From Miltoncostaea sp963823515 (GTDB lineage: Bacteria > Actinomycetota > Thermoleophilia > Miltoncostaeales > Miltoncostaeaceae): 64,000 nucleotides of DNA. The stretch lies in assembly GCA_963823515.1 (NCBI GenBank), contig CAWGMB010000014.1, positions 1-64,000 on the forward strand, given 5' to 3'. The stretch's first letter is position 1. Each line of letters starts with the position of its first letter. The notes beneath the pieces were generated by a model. The model had not been told where the DNA came from, ran no database searches, and worked only from the letters and a program-made list of their open reading frames with translations. The position numbers and the translations under genes were made by a program. Shown in pieces: positions 1-9,200 of this stretch.

Positions 1-73
1 TGCGCGCGGCAGGATTCGAACCTGCGACTTCTGGCTCCGGAGGCCAGCGCTCTATCCACTGAGCTACGCGCGC
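1..73 (-). tRNA. tRNA-Arg (anticodon CCG)
   Basis: Read on the minus strand, the sequence folds as a full tRNA: a 7-bp GCGCGCG/CGCGCGC acceptor stem, a D-arm with AGCTCAGTGGATAGAGC, an anticodon stem CTGGC/GCCAG around the loop CTCCGGA, and the T-arm GGTTCGAATCC. The anticodon is CCG, which reads CGG (arginine). The discriminator base is A at position 1, so any encoded CCA lies outside the window. It is transcribed away from the phosphoesterase gene that starts 22 bases to its right. Confidence 0.96.
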
Positions 74-95
74 AACGACGGCTAGCTTAGACGAC

Positions 96-674
96 GTGGA
101 CCGCACCGACAGCCGCGCCCCGATCCGGGTCGCCGTGATCTCCGACACGCACATGCCCGGCCGGGGGCGGGCGCTGCCCGAGGCGTGCGTCGCGCGGCTG
201 CGCGGAGCCGACCTGATCGTGCACGCCGGCGACTGGTCGGACATGGGCACGGTCGGCCTCGTCCGCGGGATCGGGCCGCCCGTCGTCGGCGTGCACGGAA
301 ACGTGGAGGAGGCGCCGGTCCGCGTCGCTCTGCCGTGCCGCGCCGAGGTCGAGGCCGGCGCGCTGCGGATCGGTGTCGTCCACGATGCCGGCGCCGAGGC
401 CGGCCGGTTGGAGCGACTGCGGCGCCGCTTTCCCGGCTGTGACGCCGTCGTCTTCGGCCACTCGCACATCCCGCTGTGCGAGCGCGCGGACGACGGCTTC
501 CTGATCCTCAACCCGGGCAGCCCGACCGACCGGCGCCGCGCGCCGCGGCACAGCATGGCCGAGATGCTGCTCGTCGCGGGCCGGCCTCCCGCGGTCTCCT
601 TCTGGGCGGTCGACGCTCCTGCGGGGCCGCTGCCGCCCGGGCTCGTGCGCGGAGGCGGGGCCCCGCCGCACTAG
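96..674 (+). CDS. YfcE/MJ0936-type metallophosphoesterase
   Basis: A 192-residue calcineurin-like phosphoesterase of the small YfcE/MJ0936 kind. The metal-binding motifs are in the usual order: ISDTHMP near residue 15, HAGDW near 48, GVHGNVEE near 67, and GHSHIP near 128, followed by LNPGSP. Such enzymes hydrolyse phosphodiesters in vitro with divalent metals; the physiological substrate is generally unknown. The GTG at 96 is chosen because it lies 7 bases after a TAGCTT box (83-88), a spacing repeated across the window. The stop codon overlaps the -10 box of the following RNase Z gene. Confidence 0.88.
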   Translation: MDRTDSRAPIRVAVISDTHMPGRGRALPEACVARLRGADLIVHAGDWSDMGTVGLVRGIGPPVVGVHGNVEEAPVRVALPCRAEVEAGALRIGVVHDAGAEAGRLERLRRRFPGCDAVVFGHSHIPLCERADDGFLILNPGSPTDRRRAPRHSMAEMLLVAGRPPAVSFWAVDAPAGPLPPGLVRGGGAPPH

Positions 675-683
675 GATCGCCGG

Positions 684-1697
684 ATGGACCTGTTCGTCAC
701 CCTGATCGGCACCGCCGCGTCGGTGCCCACGACGGCGCGCGGCACGGCGGCCACCCTGATCGCGCGCGGCGGCGAGCGCTGGCTGGTCGACTGCGGGGAG
801 GGCACCCAGCGCCAGCTGCTGCGCTCCGGCCAGGGCCTCGTCGATCTCGACGCGATCCTCATCACCCACCTGCACGGCGATCACTACCTCGGCCTGCCGG
901 GGCTCTTCAAGACCTACGGCCTGCGGGGTCGGGAGCGGCCGCTCGAGGTGGTGGGCCCACGCGGCCTCTTCCGGCTGATGGACACCCTCCGGCCGGTCAT
1001 CGGGCGTCTTCCCTTCCCGGTCGACCTCGAGGAGATCGACGACCCGGGGCCGGCCGTCGCGGTCCAGGGCGACGGCTTCCGCATCAATGCCTACCCGACC
1101 CGCCACTCGGTGCCCTCGGTGGGCTACGCCCTGTCGGAGGACGACCGCCCCGGGGCGTTCGACCTCGACGCCGCCCGTGTCCTGGGCGTGACGCCCGGGC
1201 CCGACTTCGGGGTGCTGCAGCGCGGGGGGGAGGTGACCACCGCCGCGGGGCGGGTGGTGCGCCCGGACGAGGTGCTCGGCGCGGCGCGCACCGGCCGGGC
1301 GCTCGTGATCACCGGGGACACCGAGCCGTGCGAGGCGACGGTCGCGGCTGCGCGCGGCGCGGCCGTGCTGGTGCACGAGGCGACGTTCCTCGACGCCGAC
1401 CGCGACCGCGCGCGTGAGACCCGCCACACCACGGCCCGGGAGGCCGCGGAGGTGGCCCGAGAGGCCGACGTCGGCCTCCTGGTGCTGACCCACCTGTCGG
1501 GTCGCTGCGCGCCGGGGGAGGTGCGCGCCGAGGCGCGCGCCGTGTTCGAGCACACCATCGTGCCGCGCGACTTCGATCAGATCGAGATCCCGTTCCCCGA
1601 GCGGGGGGCGCCGATCGTGCACCCCGCGCGGGGCGGCGGGCGGCGGGACGGCCCCGACGTGGCGTCGGAGCCACCTGCTAGCGTGCCGGTGGAGTGA
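684..1697 (+). CDS. rnz: Ribonuclease Z
   Basis: Endoribonuclease that removes 3' trailers from tRNA precursors. The 337-residue protein has the long-form bacterial RNase Z signature: GTAASVPT near the start, LVDCGEGTQRQL (residues 34-45), and the metallo-beta-lactamase motif THLHGDH (residues 61-67), with later ligands in GDTEPC and LTHLSGR. The last ~30 residues are proline/glycine-rich and look unconserved. ATG at 684 follows TAGGAT (672-677) by 6 bases; that box includes the stop codon of the upstream gene, so a leaderless transcript is likely. The 3' end of rnz contains the probable promoter of the pyr operon. Confidence 0.94.
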   Translation: MDLFVTLIGTAASVPTTARGTAATLIARGGERWLVDCGEGTQRQLLRSGQGLVDLDAILITHLHGDHYLGLPGLFKTYGLRGRERPLEVVGPRGLFRLMDTLRPVIGRLPFPVDLEEIDDPGPAVAVQGDGFRINAYPTRHSVPSVGYALSEDDRPGAFDLDAARVLGVTPGPDFGVLQRGGEVTTAAGRVVRPDEVLGAARTGRALVITGDTEPCEATVAAARGAAVLVHEATFLDADRDRARETRHTTAREAAEVAREADVGLLVLTHLSGRCAPGEVRAEARAVFEHTIVPRDFDQIEIPFPERGAPIVHPARGGGRRDGPDVASEPPASVPVE

Positions 1698-1735
1698 CCT
1701 TTAAGCCGGTCCTGCGAGACCGAGAAGGAGCGACG
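1679..1735 (+). promoter_or_regulatory. pyr operon promoter and PyrR-binding leader
   Basis: TAGCGT at 1679-1684 is a plausible -10 box. The RNA downstream contains GGTCCTGCGAGACC (1708-1721), which fits the core UCCNGNGAG of the PyrR-binding loop known from Bacillus, flanked by short complementary arms. AGAAGGAG, the ribosome site for the leader ORF at 1736, begins just after it. No terminator follows. This is the layout proposed for Mycobacterium smegmatis, where PyrR with uridine nucleotides blocks the first ribosome site of the operon rather than causing attenuation. Confidence 0.8.
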
Positions 1736-1780
1736 ATGAATCACCGCACCGTTGAGGCCTGCCCGCGCCCGAACGCGTGA
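1736..1780 (+). CDS. pyr leader peptide (14 codons)
   Basis: A short ORF, MNHRTVEACPRPNA, preceded by AAGGAG at a spacing of 6 bases. Its stop overlaps the pyrR start as GTGA (1777-1780). pyrR has no ribosome site of its own at this position, so its translation is probably coupled to the leader ORF. Its ribosome site lies beside the PyrR-binding loop, which would let PyrR control the whole operon by blocking translation of this peptide. The peptide shows no run of regulatory codons, so its role is probably the act of translation, not the product. Expression is inferred, not proven. Confidence 0.6.
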   Translation: MNHRTVEACPRPNA

Positions 1781-2331
1781 GCGCCGCCTCCGGGAAGGTC
1801 CTCGTCGATCAGGACCAGGTCCGCCGCACCGTGGCGCGCATCGCGCACGAGATCGTGGAGCGCCACGCCGAGCCGCAGCGGCTCGCGCTGGTGGGCATCC
1901 ACACACGCGGCGTCCCACTCGCCGCGCGGCTCGCGCGCCTGATCGGGGAGTTCGCCGGCACCGAGCCGGCCACGGGCACCGTGGACATCGCGCTCTACCG
2001 CGACGACGTCGGCCTCGACGCCCGGCGCGGCGCGCTGCCGGTCGTCGGGGACACGGTCCTCGACTTCGACGTCTCCGAGCGGGCCGTGATCCTGGTGGAC
2101 GACGTCCTGTTCACGGGGCGCACCATCCGGGCCGCGATCGACGCGATCTTCGACTATGGGCGCCCGCCGCTGGTGCAGCTCGCGGTGCTCGTGGACCGGG
2201 GCCACCGCGAGCTCCCGATCCGCCCGGACTACGTCGGCAAGAACCTGCCCACCTCGCGGTCGGAGAGGATCGCGGTGCACCTGGCCGAGGTGGACGGGGC
2301 CGACCAGGTCGTCCTGGAGTCGATCGGGTGA
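1777..2331 (+). CDS. pyrR: Bifunctional pyr operon regulator / uracil phosphoribosyltransferase PyrR
   Basis: A 184-residue PyrR. The PRPP-binding loop VILVDDVLFTGRT is near residues 104-116, with the conserved YRDD and the KNLPTS segment of PyrR near the C terminus. PyrR binds the pyr leader RNA when uridine nucleotides are plentiful and also converts uracil and PRPP to UMP. It is the first full gene of the operon, starts with GTG inside the leader-peptide stop (GTGA), and its own stop overlaps the pyrB GTG in the same way. Confidence 0.95.
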   Translation: MSAASGKVLVDQDQVRRTVARIAHEIVERHAEPQRLALVGIHTRGVPLAARLARLIGEFAGTEPATGTVDIALYRDDVGLDARRGALPVVGDTVLDFDVSERAVILVDDVLFTGRTIRAAIDAIFDYGRPPLVQLAVLVDRGHRELPIRPDYVGKNLPTSRSERIAVHLAEVDGADQVVLESIG

Positions 2332-3284
2332 GCCGGCGGTCACTGCTCACCATCGCCGACCTCGACCGGGCCGAGATCGCCCGCATCCTGCGCGTCGGCA
2401 ACCGCTTCGCCGAGGTGATGGAGCGCGACATCAAGAAAGTCCCGACCCTGCGCGGGCGCACGGTCATCAACATGTTCTTCGAGGCATCGACGCGCACCTC
2501 GACCTCGTTCGAGCTGGCCGGCAAGCGCCTGTCGGCCGACGTGGTCAACGTGAAGGGCTCGGGCTCGAGCGTGGAGAAGGGCGAAACCCTCAAGGACACC
2601 GTCATCACGCTCAACTCGTACCTGCCCGACGTGCTGGTGATCCGGCACGCCTCGGTCGGCGCCTGCCAGCTGGCGGCGCGGCACACCCAGGCGGCGGTCA
2701 TCAACGCCGGCGACGGAAAGCACGAGCACCCCACCCAGACCCTGCTCGACCTCTACACCATCGAGCGCGAGGTGGGGCCGCTCGACGGCCTGCACATCGC
2801 CTTCGTGGGCGATGTCGCGCACTCGCGGGTGGCCCGCTCGGGCATCCGCGGCTTCCAGATGATGGGCGCCCACGTGACCCTGATCGCGCCGCCCACCCTG
2901 ATGCCGCGCGACGCCGACCAGGCGCTCGGCGTGGCGACCTCGAGCGACATGCGCGACGTGGCCGACGCGGACGTCGTCTACGTCCTGCGGATGCAGCTCG
3001 AGCGGATGGGGCCGGGCGGCTTCGTTCCGTCGCTGCGCGAGTACGCGGCCACCTACGGCGTCAACCACGAACGGCTGCGCCCGGGGCAGCGCGTGATGCA
3101 CGCGGGGCCGATCAACCGCGGCGTCGAGATCTCGGGCGCCCTCGCGGACGACCCCAAGACGCTCATCGAACGACAGGCGGCGAACGGAATGGTGGTGAGG
3201 ATGGCGGTGCTCTACGACCTGCTGGCCGGTCCCTCCGTGGGCGCCGAGCCCGCCGAGGCCCCGATCGGCGCGGGGGCCCTCTGA
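2328..3284 (+). CDS. pyrB: Aspartate carbamoyltransferase catalytic subunit
   Basis: Condenses carbamoyl phosphate with aspartate in the second step of UMP synthesis. The 318-residue product has the carbamoyl-phosphate motif STRTS (residues 54-58), the mobile loop around GSGSSVEKGET, and HPTQTLLD for phosphate and aspartate contacts. The GTG start overlaps the pyrR stop (GTGA). The reading frame stays open upstream into pyrR, but homology begins at the SRRSLLTI segment. No pyrI regulatory subunit is present, as usual in Gram-positive bacteria, so control probably comes from PyrR. The stop overlaps the pyrC ATG. Confidence 0.96.
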   Translation: MSRRSLLTIADLDRAEIARILRVGNRFAEVMERDIKKVPTLRGRTVINMFFEASTRTSTSFELAGKRLSADVVNVKGSGSSVEKGETLKDTVITLNSYLPDVLVIRHASVGACQLAARHTQAAVINAGDGKHEHPTQTLLDLYTIEREVGPLDGLHIAFVGDVAHSRVARSGIRGFQMMGAHVTLIAPPTLMPRDADQALGVATSSDMRDVADADVVYVLRMQLERMGPGGFVPSLREYAATYGVNHERLRPGQRVMHAGPINRGVEISGALADDPKTLIERQAANGMVVRMAVLYDLLAGPSVGAEPAEAPIGAGAL

Positions 3285-4582
3285 TGGCCCCCCGGCTGGT
3301 TCAGCGTCCGGGCCCGTCCGCCTCGCTGGTGATCCGCGGCGCGCGCGTCCTCGACCCCGCGGCGGGCATCGACGAGGTGCGCGACCTGGTGGTCCGCGAC
3401 GGCCTCGTCGGCGGCAGCCCCGAAGGCCTGGAGGTGGTGGACGGCGCCGGGATGATCGCGGTCCCCGGCTTCGTCGACCCGCACGTGCACCTGCGCACCC
3501 CGGGTCGCGAGGATCTCGAGGACATCGCCACCGGCAGCATGTCGGCCGCGGCTGGCGGCTTCGTCACGATCGTCGCCATGCCCAACACCTCCCCGGTGGT
3601 GGACAACGCAGCGGTGCTCGGGACCCTGCTCGACCGCGCCGAGCGCGAGGCCGCGGTGCGGGTCGGCTTCTACGCGGCCATCACGGTCGGCCAGCAGGGC
3701 AAGGAGCTCACCGAGCAGGTGGAGATGGCCGAGCTCGGCGCCGCCGGCTTCAGCGACGACGGGCATCCGGTGTCCGACGCCGACGTGATGCGCCGCGCGC
3801 TCCAGTACCAGCGGATCACCGGCCTGCCGCTGACGCTGCACGAGGAGGACGTGAAGCTGTCGGGCCGCGGCGTGGCGCACGAGGGCGCGGTGGCCACCCG
3901 CCTGGGCCTCGCGGGGATCCCGCCGATCTCGGAGAGCATCGCCGTCGCCCGCGACGCGACGCTGGCCGAGTACGAGGGCGGCCACATCCACATCTGCCAC
4001 GTCTCCGCCTCGGAGACGGTCGACGAGATCCGCAGGGCCAAGGCGCGCGGCGTGAGGATCACCGCGGAGGTGAGCCCGCACCACCTGACCCTCACCGACG
4101 CGGCGATCGCGACGCTCGACCCGTCGCGGTACAAGATGAACCCTCCGCTGCGGGAGGAATCGGACCGGCAGAGCCTGATCGCGGCGCTGATCGACGGCAC
4201 CCTCGACGCGGTGGCCACCGACCACGCCCCGCACGACGCCGACGAGAAGGAGGTCCCGTTCGAGGAGGCCCCCTTCGGCATCACCGGCCTGGAGACGGCC
4301 TTCGCCGTCTGCAACACCAGCCTGGTGCGCACCGGCGCGGTGCCGCTCGAGCTGCTGGTGCGGCGCATGAGCACCGACGCCGCGACGGCGCTGGGGCTCC
4401 CGGTGCCGTCGCTCGCCGACGGCACCGTGGCCGACGTGGCCCTGATCGACCCCGAGGCCACCGTCGTGGTCGGCGAGGGCGGCTTCCAGAGTAAGTCACG
4501 CAACTCGGCCTGGCTCGGCGACGCGCTGCACGGCCGGGTCAACCTCACGATCGCAGGAGGGCAGATCGCATGGCGACAGTAG
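3284..4582 (+). CDS. pyrC: Dihydroorotase
   Basis: Cyclises carbamoyl aspartate to dihydroorotate. The 432-residue protein is the amidohydrolase-fold class I type: zinc motif DPHVHLR (H67, H69), FSDDGHPV, LHEED and ICHVSA for further ligands, and catalytic ATDHAPH. ATG at 3284 overlaps the pyrB stop by one base. The last 13 bases overlap the start of the isochorismatase-like gene, so translation of the two is probably coupled. With pyrB upstream it forms the usual pyrBC pair. Confidence 0.96.
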   Translation: MAPRLVQRPGPSASLVIRGARVLDPAAGIDEVRDLVVRDGLVGGSPEGLEVVDGAGMIAVPGFVDPHVHLRTPGREDLEDIATGSMSAAAGGFVTIVAMPNTSPVVDNAAVLGTLLDRAEREAAVRVGFYAAITVGQQGKELTEQVEMAELGAAGFSDDGHPVSDADVMRRALQYQRITGLPLTLHEEDVKLSGRGVAHEGAVATRLGLAGIPPISESIAVARDATLAEYEGGHIHICHVSASETVDEIRRAKARGVRITAEVSPHHLTLTDAAIATLDPSRYKMNPPLREESDRQSLIAALIDGTLDAVATDHAPHDADEKEVPFEEAPFGITGLETAFAVCNTSLVRTGAVPLELLVRRMSTDAATALGLPVPSLADGTVADVALIDPEATVVVGEGGFQSKSRNSAWLGDALHGRVNLTIAGGQIAWRQ

Positions 4583-5142
4583 GCGGACGTCACCCCGGGC
4601 TCCTCAGCCGGGAGTCCACCGGCCTGATCCTGGTGGACGTGCAGGAGGCGTTCCGCCCGGTTATCGACGGCTTCGACCGGGTCGTCGCCAACTGCGGGAT
4701 CCTCGCGGAGGGCTTCGGAATCCTGGGACGCCCGGTGCTGGTGAGCATCCAGTACCCGAAGGGTCTCGGCCAGACCGTCACCGAGCTGGCCGAGCGCCTG
4801 CCCGAGGGCACTCCGGTCATCGAGAAGCTGCGCTTCTCGGCGTGCGGCGTCGCGGGGTTCGACGAGGCCCTGGAGGCCGCCGGGTGCACCGACTGGGTGG
4901 TGGCCGGCATCGAGACGCACGTCTGCGTCAACCAGACCGTCCTCGACCTGATCGCCCGCGACTACGCCGTCCATGTGGCGGGCGACGCGGTCTCCTCGCG
5001 CGCTTCCGTCAACCGCGAGCTGGCGCTGGAGAAGATGTCCTCCGAGGGCGCCGAGCTCACAAGCACCGAGATGGCGCTCTTCGAGATGCTCGAGGTCGCC
5101 GGATCGGACGAGTTCAAGGCGATCTCCCGGCTGGTGCGATGA
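4570..5142 (+). CDS. Isochorismatase-family cysteine hydrolase within the pyr operon
   Basis: A 190-residue alpha/beta hydrolase of the isochorismatase superfamily, closest in feel to the ISOC1/YcaC-like branch. The catalytic triad is visible as D23 (LVDVQEAF), K86 (VIEKLRFSACG) and C119 (GIETHVCVNQT), followed by DAVSSR and LTSTEMALFE. The start is inside the pyrC 3' end and the stop overlaps carA as ATGA, so it is a true operon member. The substrate is unknown. Relatives cleave amides or ureido groups (nicotinamidase, RutB ureidoacrylate hydrolase), so clearing a pyrimidine-related ureido compound is a reasonable guess only. Confidence 0.88.
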   Translation: MATVGGRHPGLLSRESTGLILVDVQEAFRPVIDGFDRVVANCGILAEGFGILGRPVLVSIQYPKGLGQTVTELAERLPEGTPVIEKLRFSACGVAGFDEALEAAGCTDWVVAGIETHVCVNQTVLDLIARDYAVHVAGDAVSSRASVNRELALEKMSSEGAELTSTEMALFEMLEVAGSDEFKAISRLVR

Positions 5143-6209
5143 CCCCGGCGTGGGTCGTTCTCGAGGACGGCCTCGTCCTCGAGGCCCGCGGCGTGGGGGC
5201 GCCCGGCACGGCGCTCGGGGAGATGGTCTTCACCACCGGGATGTCCGGCTACCAGGAGGCCGTCACCGACCCCTCCTACCTCGGGCAGATCCTGTGCTTC
5301 GCCGCCCCGATGATCGGCAACTACGGGGCGGGCCCGGCCCAGGACGAGAGCCCGCGCGCGTGGCCGGCCGCGGTGATCATGCGCCGCGCCGGTGACGCGG
5401 CCGGGGTGGGCGGCCCGACGGGCTGGCGGCGGTGGCTGGCCGAGCGGGGCGTGGTGGCCGTGGAGGACTGCGACACCCGCCGCCTGGTGCGCCGTCTGCG
5501 CGACTCCGGCGCCATGCGCGGGGGCGTCAGCACGGAGCTCGGCCCCGAGGACCTGCTGGCGCGGGCCCGGGCCCACCCCGTGCTCGACGGGCGCGACCTC
5601 GCCTCCGAGGCGGCGGGGCCGCCGCGGACGCTCGGCGCCGACGGCCCCCACGTGGTCGCCATCGACTGCGGCATGAAGGAGAGCATCACCCGGGGGCTGG
5701 TGGGCGCCGGGTGCCGGCTCGAGGTCGTGCCGGCCGGGACGACCGCCGCCGAGGTGCTTGCGCGCGACCCCGACGGGGTCTTCCTCTCCAACGGCCCCGG
5801 CGACCCGGCCGCGGTCACGCCGGTGATCGAGGCGGTGCGCGGGCTCCTGGGGCAGGTGCCGGTCTTCGGCATCTGCCTCGGCCACCAGATGCTGGCGCAG
5901 GCCCTGGGCCTCACCACCCGCAAGCTGGCCTTCGGCCACCGCGGCGCCAACCACCCCGTGCGGCGCAGCGATGACGGCCGCGTGGAGATCACGGTCCAGA
6001 ACCACGGCTACGCGGTGGTGGCCGACGACCTGCCCGACGGTGTCGAGGTGACCCGCACGAGCCTCTTCGACGGCTCGGTCGAGGGCATCGCCGCGCCCGG
6101 CCTGCGGGCCTGGTCGGTGCAGTACCACCCCGAGGCGAGCCCCGGCCCGCGCGACGCGCGCTACATGTTCTCCGAGTTCGTCGGCTCCCTCTCCGCGGCG
6201 GCGCGCTAA
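5139..6209 (+). CDS. carA: Carbamoyl-phosphate synthase small subunit
   Basis: Glutaminase subunit that supplies ammonia to CarB for carbamoyl phosphate, shared by pyrimidine and arginine synthesis. The 356-residue protein has the N-terminal CPSase domain (FTTGMSGYQE) and a class I glutamine amidotransferase domain with nucleophile C246 in GICLGHQ and H330/E332 in YHPEAS. ATG overlaps the stop of the isochorismatase-like gene (ATGA), and the TAA stop overlaps the carB ATG by one base, consistent with equal expression of the two subunits. Confidence 0.97.
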   Translation: MTPAWVVLEDGLVLEARGVGAPGTALGEMVFTTGMSGYQEAVTDPSYLGQILCFAAPMIGNYGAGPAQDESPRAWPAAVIMRRAGDAAGVGGPTGWRRWLAERGVVAVEDCDTRRLVRRLRDSGAMRGGVSTELGPEDLLARARAHPVLDGRDLASEAAGPPRTLGADGPHVVAIDCGMKESITRGLVGAGCRLEVVPAGTTAAEVLARDPDGVFLSNGPGDPAAVTPVIEAVRGLLGQVPVFGICLGHQMLAQALGLTTRKLAFGHRGANHPVRRSDDGRVEITVQNHGYAVVADDLPDGVEVTRTSLFDGSVEGIAAPGLRAWSVQYHPEASPGPRDARYMFSEFVGSLSAAAR

Positions 6210-9200
6210 TGCCGCGCCGCGAGGATCTCCACACCATCATGGTGCTCGGCAGCGGGCCGATCGTGATCGGGCAGGCCGGCGAGTTCGACTACTCCGGGAC
6301 CCAGGGAGCGCGCGCCCTGCGCGAGGAGGGCTACCGGGTCGTCCTGGTCAACTCCAACCCGGCCACGATCATGACCGACCCCTCGGTGGCCGACCGCACC
6401 TACGTCGAGCCGCTGGACGTGGCCTCGGTGGAGGCGGTCATCGAACTGGAGCGCCCCGACGCGCTCCTCCCGACCCTCGGCGGCCAGACCGCGCTCAATC
6501 TGGCGATGGACCTGAGCAGCGCGGGCGTGCTCCAGCGCTTGGGGGTGGAGCTGATCGGCGCGGACGTGGCCGCCATCCGCCGCGCGGAGGACCGCGAGGT
6601 CTTCCGCGACACGATGGCCGCGGCCGGGCTGCCGGTGCCCGAGAACCGCGTCGTGTCGGACATGGCCTCCGGCCGGCGGGCGATGGCCGAGCTCGGCCTG
6701 CCCGTGATCCTGCGCCCGGGCTTCACGCTCGGGGGTGAGGGTGGCGGGGCCGCCCACACCCCCGAGGAGTTCGAGGCGATGCTCGAGCGGGCGCTCGCCG
6801 CGAGCCCGATCAGCCAGGTGCTGATCGACCGCTCCCTCGTGGGCTGGGCGGAGATCGAGCTCGAGGTGATGCGCGACACCGCCGACAACGCGGTGATCGT
6901 GTGCTCGATCGAGAACATCGACCCGATGGGCGTCCACACGGGCGACTCGGTCACCGTCGCGCCCGTCATGACGCTCACCGATCCCGAGCTGCAGCGGCTG
7001 CGCGACGCCGCCATCGGCGTCATCCGCGCCGTCGGGGTGTCCACCGGCGGCGCCAACGTGCAGTTCGCGCTCAACCGCGAGACCGGCGACATGGTCGTCA
7101 TCGAGATGAACCCGCGCGTGTCGCGCTCGTCGGCCCTCGCCTCCAAGGCGACCGGCTTCCCGATCGCCAAGATCGCGGCGCGCCTGGCGGTCGGCTACAC
7201 GCTCGACGAGCTGCCCAACGAGATCACGGGCGTCACGCCCGCCAGCTTCGAGCCCACGCTCGACTACGTCGCGGTCAAGATCCCGCGCTTCGCCTTCGAG
7301 AAGGTGCCGGGCGCCTCGACCGAGCTGACCACGCACATGAAGAGCGTCGGAGAGGTCCTCGCTCTCGGGCGGACCTTCGGGGAGGCGTTCGGCAAGGCCA
7401 TGTCCGGCCGCGAGCTCGACGTGCGCCCGCGTACCCCCTCCGGCCCCGCCGAGGCCCTGGAGATGCTGCGCGTCCCCTCCTGGGATCGCTACGACGTGAT
7501 CCTGTGGGCCCTGGCCCACGGCGTGAGCGAGGACGAGGTGCGCGCGGTCACGGGGATCGACCCCTGGTTCCTGTCCGAGCTCGCCCTGCTGGCCGCCGCC
7601 CGGTCGGCCGTCGGCGGGGCCCTGGAGGATCTCGACGCGGCCGCGCTGCTGCGCGCCCGCCGCGCCGGCGTGGTGGATCGCGACATCGCGACGGCGACCG
7701 GCGCGAGCGAGTTGGCGGTGGGTGAGCGACGGCGCGCGCTCGGCGTCCTGCCGACCTACCACGCGGTCGACACCTGCGCGGCCGAGTTCGCCGCCCTCAC
7801 GCCCTACTACTACGCGGGCTTCGAAGCCGAGGGAGAGCTCGCGCGCGACGAGCGGCCCGCGATCGTGGTGCTCGGGTCCGGTCCCAACCGGATCGGCCAG
7901 GGGATCGAGTTCGACTACTGCTGCGTCCACGCGGCCGAGACCGTCCGCGAACTGGGCTACGCGTCCGTGATGGTGAACTGCAACCCCGAGACCGTCTCGA
8001 CCGACCACGGGGTGAGCGACCGCCTGTACCTGGAGCCCGTGACGATCGACGCGGTGCTCGACATCTGCGCCGCCGAGAAGCCGGCGGGGGTGATCGCCCA
8101 GCTCGGCGGCCAGACGCCGCTGCGGCTGGCGCGCGCGCTGGCCGACGCGGGGATCCCCGTGCTCGGCACCTCGCCGGGCGCCATCGACCTGGCCGAGGAC
8201 CGCGGCAGCTTCGGCGCGCTGCTTGAGCGCCTCGGGCTGCGGGCCCCGCCGTGGGCCGTGGCCGAGGGGGGGGAGGAGGCGCTCGCCGCCGCCGAGCGGG
8301 TCGGCTACCCGGTGCTGCTGCGCCCGTCATACGTCCTCGGCGGGCGCGCCATGGCCATCTGCGACTCGCCGGATGCGGTGCGCGCCTACGTGGAGCGCGA
8401 GCGCCCCGAGGGCGTGCTGCTGGTCGACCGCTTCCTCGAGAACGCCGTCGAGCTCGACGTGGACGCGCTGTCGGACGGCACCGACTGCTGGATCGCCGCC
8501 GTGATGGAGCACGTCGAGGCGGCCGGGGTGCACTCCGGCGACTCGGCCTGCGTGCTCCCCGCCCAGAGCGCCGGCCCGGGGCTGATCGCCGAGCTCGAGG
8601 AGCAGACCGCCGCGCTGGCCAAGGGCCTCGGCGTCGTCGGCCTCCTCAACGTCCAGTTCGCGGTGCTCCACGACGGGAGCATCCACGTCATCGAGGCCAA
8701 TCCGCGCGCGTCGCGGACGATCCCATTCGTGGCGAAGGCGACGGGCGTGCCGCTCGTGCGCCACGCGGTCCGGCTGATGCTCGGCGCCACGCTCGGCGAG
8801 CTCGACCTGCCGGTCGCGGCCCCGCAGCGCCACGTCGCCGTGAAGGAGGCTGTGCTGCCCTTCTCTCGCTTCGCGGGGGCCGACTCCATCCTGGGACCGG
8901 AGATGCGCGCGACCGGAGAGGTGATGGGCCTGGGCGGCAGCTTCGCCGAAGCCTTCGCCAAGGCACAGCGGGGCGCCGGCCAGGCGCTGCCGGGCAGCGG
9001 CGGGGCGTTCATCTCGGCGCGCGACGCCGACAAGCCCGAGGCGGTCGCCCTGGCGGCCCGGCTGGCACGGGCCGGGCTGACCCTGTTCGCCACCGCGGGC
9101 ACCGCCTCGGCCCTCGCGGCCGCCGGCCTGAGGGTCGAGCGCGTCAACAAGATCTCCGAGGGCGGGCGCCACGTCGGCGACCTCATCGAGGCTGGGGCGA

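Noticed and set aside
87..1622. A 511-codon minus-strand frame over the phosphoesterase and RNase Z genes
   Set aside because: Antisense to two genes with clear catalytic motifs; no recognizable domain.
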